Assembly (NCBI GenBank): GCA_934757945.1
Contig: CAKVLT010000001.1
Span: 5,125-69,124 of the forward strand
DNA length: 64,000 nt
Reading direction: 5' to 3'
Source of the DNA: an uncultured Bulleidia sp.
GTDB taxonomy: Bacteria > Bacillota_I > Bacilli_A > Erysipelotrichales > Erysipelotrichaceae
The notes beneath the pieces are model-generated. The model saw nothing but the letters and a program-made list of their open reading frames with translations, was not told the origin of the DNA and ran no database searches. A program made the position numbers and the translations under genes. Shown in pieces: positions 59,735 to 64,000 of the stretch. How positions within the stretch are numbered: position 1 is the first letter of the stretch; each line of letters starts with the position of its first letter.

Positions 59735-62668
59735 ATGCGTATTGGATTAGATATTGGTTCTACAACAATTAAGTGTGTAGTACTGGATGATACAAATAAC
59801 ATCCTGTATTCCTGCTACGAAAGACATTTCAGTCATATTGTCTCTAAATCTAAAGAGATATTACATAAAATTGAAAACACCTTTCTTCATGGTGAGAAAG
59901 CTGTAATTGCCATATCAGGTTCTGCCGGTATGGGACTGTCACAAAGCTGCGATGTGGAATTTGTTCAGGAAGTCTATGCAGAAAAAGTAGCCACTTCCAT
60001 TTATCACCCTGAAACAGACTGTATTATCGAACTTGGCGGAGAAGATGCCAAAATTCTTTTCCTGACCAACGGGGTGGAAGTACGGATGAATGGTTCATGT
60101 GCAGGTGGTACAGGTGCCTTTATAGACCAGATGGCTGCTTTGTTAAAAATGAGTGCAGAAGAAATGAATATTGTTGCTTTGCAGGCAGATCACACATATA
60201 CCATTGCGTCCAGATGTGGTGTATTTGCAAAAACAGATGTACAGCCACTGATTAATCAAGGTGCTAAACCTTCTAATATTGCCGCCAGTATTTATCAGGC
60301 AGTTGTCAATCAGACGATTGCAGGATTGTCCCAGGGACGTACCATCAAAGGAAATGTATTGTACCTGGGTGGTCCTTTAACCTTTGCCACATGTCTCAGA
60401 AATACTTTTGACGCTACATTACATCTTCATGGGGTATGTCCGGATAATTCTCTGTACTATGTAGCTCTTGGTGCAGCTTTATATGCGAATAAAGAGGTCA
60501 ACCTTTCTGAAGTGTGTAAGAAAATAGATGTCTATGATTCTGTTTCAACTTATGCTTCCTTGCCTCCACTGTTTGAGAATCGAGAACAATACTGGAAGTT
60601 TCATAACAGACATGCAAAAGCACATGTACCTGTAGTTCCTTTTAATGAAACCTGCGGACCGGTACACATTGGCATTGACTCCGGTTCCACAACCATCAAA
60701 ATTGTTGTAATCAATACTAGAGGAGAGTTGTTATATAAGCGGTATGAACCTAACGATGGTAATCCTTTGCCTGTAGTTAAAGAAACACTGATTGCTCTTT
60801 ACAGGCAACACCCTCACCTGCATATTCTTTCTGTTACCACAACTGGATATGGAGAAGCTTTGATGAAGAAAGCTTTCCATTGTGATTATGGAGTAGTAGA
60901 AACCGTTGCACATTTTACTGCAGCAAAACACTTTATGCCTGATGTGGATTTTATTATCGATATAGGTGGGCAGGATATGAAGTGCTTCAAAATAGAAAAT
61001 AATGCTATTTCCGATATTTTTCTGAATGAAGCATGTTCTTCAGGGTGTGGCAGTTTCCTGCAGACATTTGCACAGGCAATGGGGTACAGTGTAGAAGAAT
61101 TTGCCATGCAGGGATTATTTGCCAGACATCCTGTAGATTTAGGTTCCAGATGTACTGTATTCATGAATTCTTCTGTGAAACAGGCCCAGAAAGACGGTGC
61201 TCAGCTGGATTGTATTTCCGCAGGTTTATCACTGTCTGTTGTCAAAAATGCCTTGTATAAAGTCATACGAGTCTATTCACCAGAACAGTTGGGAAAACAT
61301 ATTGTAGTACAGGGGGGAACTTTCTATAATGAGGCTGTTTTACGTGCATTTGAACAGGAGATGGGGGTCGATGTTGTAAGACCTGACATTGCCGGTCTGA
61401 TGGGCGCTTATGGTGCAGCCTTATATGGTGCTTCAAAGAGTGCTGTTTCTTCCACTTCAGGTGTTTTATCTTTGAAAGAATTGCTTTCTTTTTCCATGAA
61501 GAATCAGAGTATAACCTGTCAGGGATGTGGAAATCATTGCTCTTTGACTATCAACACATTTTCCGATGGTGAAAGACTTGTTTCAGGGAACAAATGCGAA
61601 AAACCTGTTACAGGAAAAGCAAGTGATGATTCTTTAAATCTGTATGCCTATAAAATGCAGTCTCTTCTTGAATATGCAAATACTAAGACAGAAGGAACCA
61701 GAGGAAAGATTGGTATTCCACTTGTATTAAATATGTATGAACTGTTGCCTTTCTGGCATGCTTTCTTCACTTCTTTAGGCTTTCAGGTAGTTGTCTCTCC
61801 TGTAAGTTCTCATAAGTTATATCAGGATGGGCAAAATACGATTCCAAGCGATACAGCATGTTATCCAGCTAAAATGACCCATGGACATATAGCCTGGCTG
61901 TGCAGTCAAGAAGACGTACATACCATCTTCTATCCATGTATGACCTATAACTTTGATGAACATCTTGGAGATAATCATTACAATTGTCCTGTAGTCGCTT
62001 ATTATCCTGAAGTACTGGCAAATAACATTCCTGATCTGAAGAAAAAAGATTTCTTATATGAGTATATCAACCTCTCAGATGAAAAAGAATTCAGAAAGCA
62101 TTTTCCTGGAGTCTTCAGAAAACATTTTCCTTCCGTTTCCTATAAAGAAATAGACAATGCAATCACTGATGGATATGCAGAATACAAGAGTCACATGGAA
62201 GCAATTCGCCGTAAAGGAAAAGAAATCATACAAAAAGCCCGTCAGTGCCATAAACAGATTATTATTTTAGCCGGAAGACCGTATCATGTCGATCCTGAAA
62301 TTAATCATGGTATCGACAAACTGATCATCAGACAAAACGCTGCTATCATTACTGAAGACAGTATCAGTGATATTCTTCCTAAATTTGAAACTTCTGTTTT
62401 AAATCAGTGGACATATCATTCACGCCTATATGCAGCTGCAAAGTATTGCACTACCCAAAAAGACATGAATCTGATTCAGCTAGTTTCTTTTGGATGTGGA
62501 CTTGATGCCATCACAACAGATGAAACAAGAGAAATTCTGCAGGCAAAAGGAAAATTATATACACAGCTAAAAATAGATGAAGTCACTAATCTTGGAGCTG
62601 TCAACATACGTATTCGTTCCTTGTTTGCAGCACTTGAAGAACAGCAAGAGGAGGAAAGCCAGTCATGA
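59735..62668 (+). CDS. 2-hydroxyacyl-CoA dehydratase activase, double ASKHA
   Basis: A 977-residue protein with two BadF/BcrA-type ATPase domains: the first begins MRIGLDIGSTTIKCVVLDD, the second about residue 310 as GIDSGSTTIKIVVINT. Iron-sulfur ligands are visible as CAGGTGAF and SRCGVF in the first and CSSGCGSF and SRCTVF in the second. The last 300 residues are the DUF2229 activase-associated domain (CQGCGNHCSL, YPAKMTHGHIAWL). These proteins use ATP to inject a single high-energy electron into a dehydratase. I chose ATG 59735, with TTGGAGGA before it. The following gene is the dehydratase-like partner. Confidence 0.9.
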   Translation: MRIGLDIGSTTIKCVVLDDTNNILYSCYERHFSHIVSKSKEILHKIENTFLHGEKAVIAISGSAGMGLSQSCDVEFVQEVYAEKVATSIYHPETDCIIELGGEDAKILFLTNGVEVRMNGSCAGGTGAFIDQMAALLKMSAEEMNIVALQADHTYTIASRCGVFAKTDVQPLINQGAKPSNIAASIYQAVVNQTIAGLSQGRTIKGNVLYLGGPLTFATCLRNTFDATLHLHGVCPDNSLYYVALGAALYANKEVNLSEVCKKIDVYDSVSTYASLPPLFENREQYWKFHNRHAKAHVPVVPFNETCGPVHIGIDSGSTTIKIVVINTRGELLYKRYEPNDGNPLPVVKETLIALYRQHPHLHILSVTTTGYGEALMKKAFHCDYGVVETVAHFTAAKHFMPDVDFIIDIGGQDMKCFKIENNAISDIFLNEACSSGCGSFLQTFAQAMGYSVEEFAMQGLFARHPVDLGSRCTVFMNSSVKQAQKDGAQLDCISAGLSLSVVKNALYKVIRVYSPEQLGKHIVVQGGTFYNEAVLRAFEQEMGVDVVRPDIAGLMGAYGAALYGASKSAVSSTSGVLSLKELLSFSMKNQSITCQGCGNHCSLTINTFSDGERLVSGNKCEKPVTGKASDDSLNLYAYKMQSLLEYANTKTEGTRGKIGIPLVLNMYELLPFWHAFFTSLGFQVVVSPVSSHKLYQDGQNTIPSDTACYPAKMTHGHIAWLCSQEDVHTIFYPCMTYNFDEHLGDNHYNCPVVAYYPEVLANNIPDLKKKDFLYEYINLSDEKEFRKHFPGVFRKHFPSVSYKEIDNAITDGYAEYKSHMEAIRRKGKEIIQKARQCHKQIIILAGRPYHVDPEINHGIDKLIIRQNAAIITEDSISDILPKFETSVLNQWTYHSRLYAAAKYCTTQKDMNLIQLVSFGCGLDAITTDETREILQAKGKLYTQLKIDEVTNLGAVNIRIRSLFAALEEQQEEESQS

Positions 62669-63924
62669 CATATCTGACTCCCAATTTTACAGCAGACATG
62701 CTGGAAGACTATACAATACTGATTCCAAATATGGCACCTGTACAATTTCGTTGTATACAGGCTGCCCTTGAGTCAGAAAAATACCATTGTGAACTATTAC
62801 AGAATACAGGAACGCAGGTGGCTGAGCTCGGTCTGAAATATGTACATAACGATACATGCTACCCGGCTTTACTGGTTATCGGTCAGTTTCTGGATGCCTT
62901 AAATTCCGGAAAATATGATGTGCACCACACTGCCCTTCTCATAACCCAATCCGGTGGTGGATGCCGTGCATCCAATTACATCAAGCTCTTACGTAAAGCA
63001 CTTGTCAAAGCAGGATATGAGTATGTTCCTGTTGCCTCCTTCAATCCAAGCGGGCTTGAAAAAAATTCACAGATGCCAGTATCTGTACGTTTATTCAGAA
63101 AGCTTCTGGCAGCTTTGGAATACGGAGATATGCTGGACAGCCTTTGCAATCAGCTAAGACCCTATGAGAAGGAAAAAGGCAGTACTGATGCGTGGTGTGA
63201 GACATGGATTCATACTATCCATCAATGGTTTATGAAAAATAAAAATTATTCCACTCTGGCTATGCGCTCCGTTTTCAAAAAAATAGCCAGAAGTACACGT
63301 GAAGTTCAGATTCAGCGTACAGACAAAATCAAAGTTGGTGTTGTTGGAGAAATCTATGTTAAGTTTTCTCCTATGGGAAACAATGATCTTAAAGCCTTTC
63401 TGGAATCACAGGACTGTGAAGTAAACATGCCAGGAGTGATGGGATACGTAGAATACTGCATAGCAAACTTTGCATTGGATATAAAATATTACGGTGGCAA
63501 AAAATATATGCAGGCAATCTGGAAAATGGGACTGGCAGTATTGGATTCTTTAAACAATTCCATGAGAAAGGCTATGGAACGTTACGAATTTACAGGTCCA
63601 GGTTCCTTTAAAAAATTAATGGATGGAACGAAAGGCATTATTCATCTTGGGGCAAAAATGGGAGAAGGATGGTTATTGAGCGGTGAGATGGTTGAACTGA
63701 TTAGAACCGGATATCCAAACATTATATGTGCTCAACCTTTTGGCTGCCTTCCCAATCATATTATGGGCAAGGGAGTTGTCAATGTATTGCGTGAAAAGTA
63801 TCCTGAAAGTAATATTGCAGCTATTGATTATGATCCAAGTGCTACAAAAGTCAATCAGGAAAACAGAATTAAATTAATGCTTGCCGTAGCAAAAGAAAAT
63901 ATGAAAAAAGGACAGGAGAAATAA
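62665..63924 (+). CDS. 2-hydroxyacyl-CoA dehydratase-like subunit
   Basis: A 419-residue protein related to HgdB-type dehydratase subunits and the C-terminal part of the large one-piece activase proteins of Clostridia. Cys residues that could hold an iron-sulfur cluster lie in YVHNDTCYPALLVIGQF, QSGGGCRASNYIKLL and AQPFGCLPNHIMGKGVV. Its start overlaps the stop of the activase gene as ATGA, so the two parts of a usually single chain of about 1400 residues are encoded separately. The substrate and reaction are unknown. Confidence 0.88.
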   Translation: MTYLTPNFTADMLEDYTILIPNMAPVQFRCIQAALESEKYHCELLQNTGTQVAELGLKYVHNDTCYPALLVIGQFLDALNSGKYDVHHTALLITQSGGGCRASNYIKLLRKALVKAGYEYVPVASFNPSGLEKNSQMPVSVRLFRKLLAALEYGDMLDSLCNQLRPYEKEKGSTDAWCETWIHTIHQWFMKNKNYSTLAMRSVFKKIARSTREVQIQRTDKIKVGVVGEIYVKFSPMGNNDLKAFLESQDCEVNMPGVMGYVEYCIANFALDIKYYGGKKYMQAIWKMGLAVLDSLNNSMRKAMERYEFTGPGSFKKLMDGTKGIIHLGAKMGEGWLLSGEMVELIRTGYPNIICAQPFGCLPNHIMGKGVVNVLREKYPESNIAAIDYDPSATKVNQENRIKLMLAVAKENMKKGQEK

Positions 63925-64000
63925 TGAATATCCAAAACTAGATGAGGCCAGGGCCTCCTCTAAAAGTTCATGAGGTTTTCAAAATCAAATTCTGGATATA
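63925..64000 (+). other. Downstream region with small hairpin, window edge
   Basis: After the last stop a hairpin GAGGC/GCCTC (63944-63957, loop CAGG) and complementary ends TATCCA (63930) and TGGATA (near 63993) are present. The T run of a terminator is not seen before the edge. A five-codon ORF here is not considered a gene. Confidence 0.25.

Noticed and set aside
63924..63941. Five-codon ORF after the last gene
   Set aside because: It is too short to judge and its downstream context is cut by the window end.

Overview
The window looks like core chromosome of a low-GC Gram-positive gut anaerobe (Bacillota, most likely class Erysipelotrichia). This is inferred from AT-rich genes with strong GGAGG ribosome sites, a tRNA without encoded CCA, a one-piece large PurL, an archaeal-type IMP cyclohydrolase, a 2-hydroxyacyl-CoA dehydratase activase, an extracellular flavin-linked reductase, several PTS parts, and no respiratory chain genes. 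No species assignment is possible from the sequence alone.

Layout. 1-2403: a small-ORF / heterodimeric ABC exporter operon (minus, running off the left edge), then a lone PTS IIB gene. 3066-12306: purine operon purE-M-N-O-H'-D-L (minus) behind a leader with a conditional terminator, divergent from a padR / HAAS-DUF4097 pair. 13649-16508: complete proline operon proC-B-A. 16679-18311: a broken Rpn-type nuclease remnant, an ECF transporter S component and a TetR regulator whose probable 30-bp operator controls a divergent mupG-like gene. 19638-21717: asnA and an NlpC/P60 secreted hydrolase. 21758-25930: a minus-strand unit kinase / zinc-ribbon protein / trkA / trkH, preceded by a structured, terminator-containing leader; a degenerate tyrosine recombinase gene diverges from it. 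27175-30714: rmlABDC (dTDP-L-rhamnose) with a MerR-type promoter directly behind a gene for a MerR-methyltransferase fusion. 31963-35950: tRNA-Asn, a lipoprotein, ychF, DUF951, folD and dtd. 36132-38350: a second NlpC/P60 paralogue and an NA37-family nucleoid protein. 38456-43272: a GH13 glucosidase facing a glucose-family PTS operon (antiterminator, IIA, IICB) with a RAT site, conditional terminator and perfect cre site. 43367-48679: pyrimidine operon pyrC-K-D-F-E-B, where PyrB carries a PyrI-like zinc tail. 48791-56806: a degenerate VanY-like protein, a GH1 phospho-beta-glucosidase, an intact IS200-group element, YbaK, an M32 carboxypeptidase, a HAD phosphatase, an aldo/keto reductase and a TVP38 membrane protein. 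56888-59464: a secreted FMN/FAD reductase and a near-identical stand-alone copy of its FMN domain. 59735-63924: a split 2-hydroxyacyl-CoA dehydratase activase / dehydratase pair.

Together the genes cover de novo nucleotide and proline synthesis, rhamnose precursors for cell wall glycans, sugar import and glycoside cleavage, wall remodelling and potassium uptake. The most interesting non-coding signals are the leader before the purine operon that matches no aptamer I know, the three-way-junction element at 25828-25880 with a terminator hairpin next to it, the MerR-like promoter of the rhamnose operon, and a set of near-leaderless promoters.
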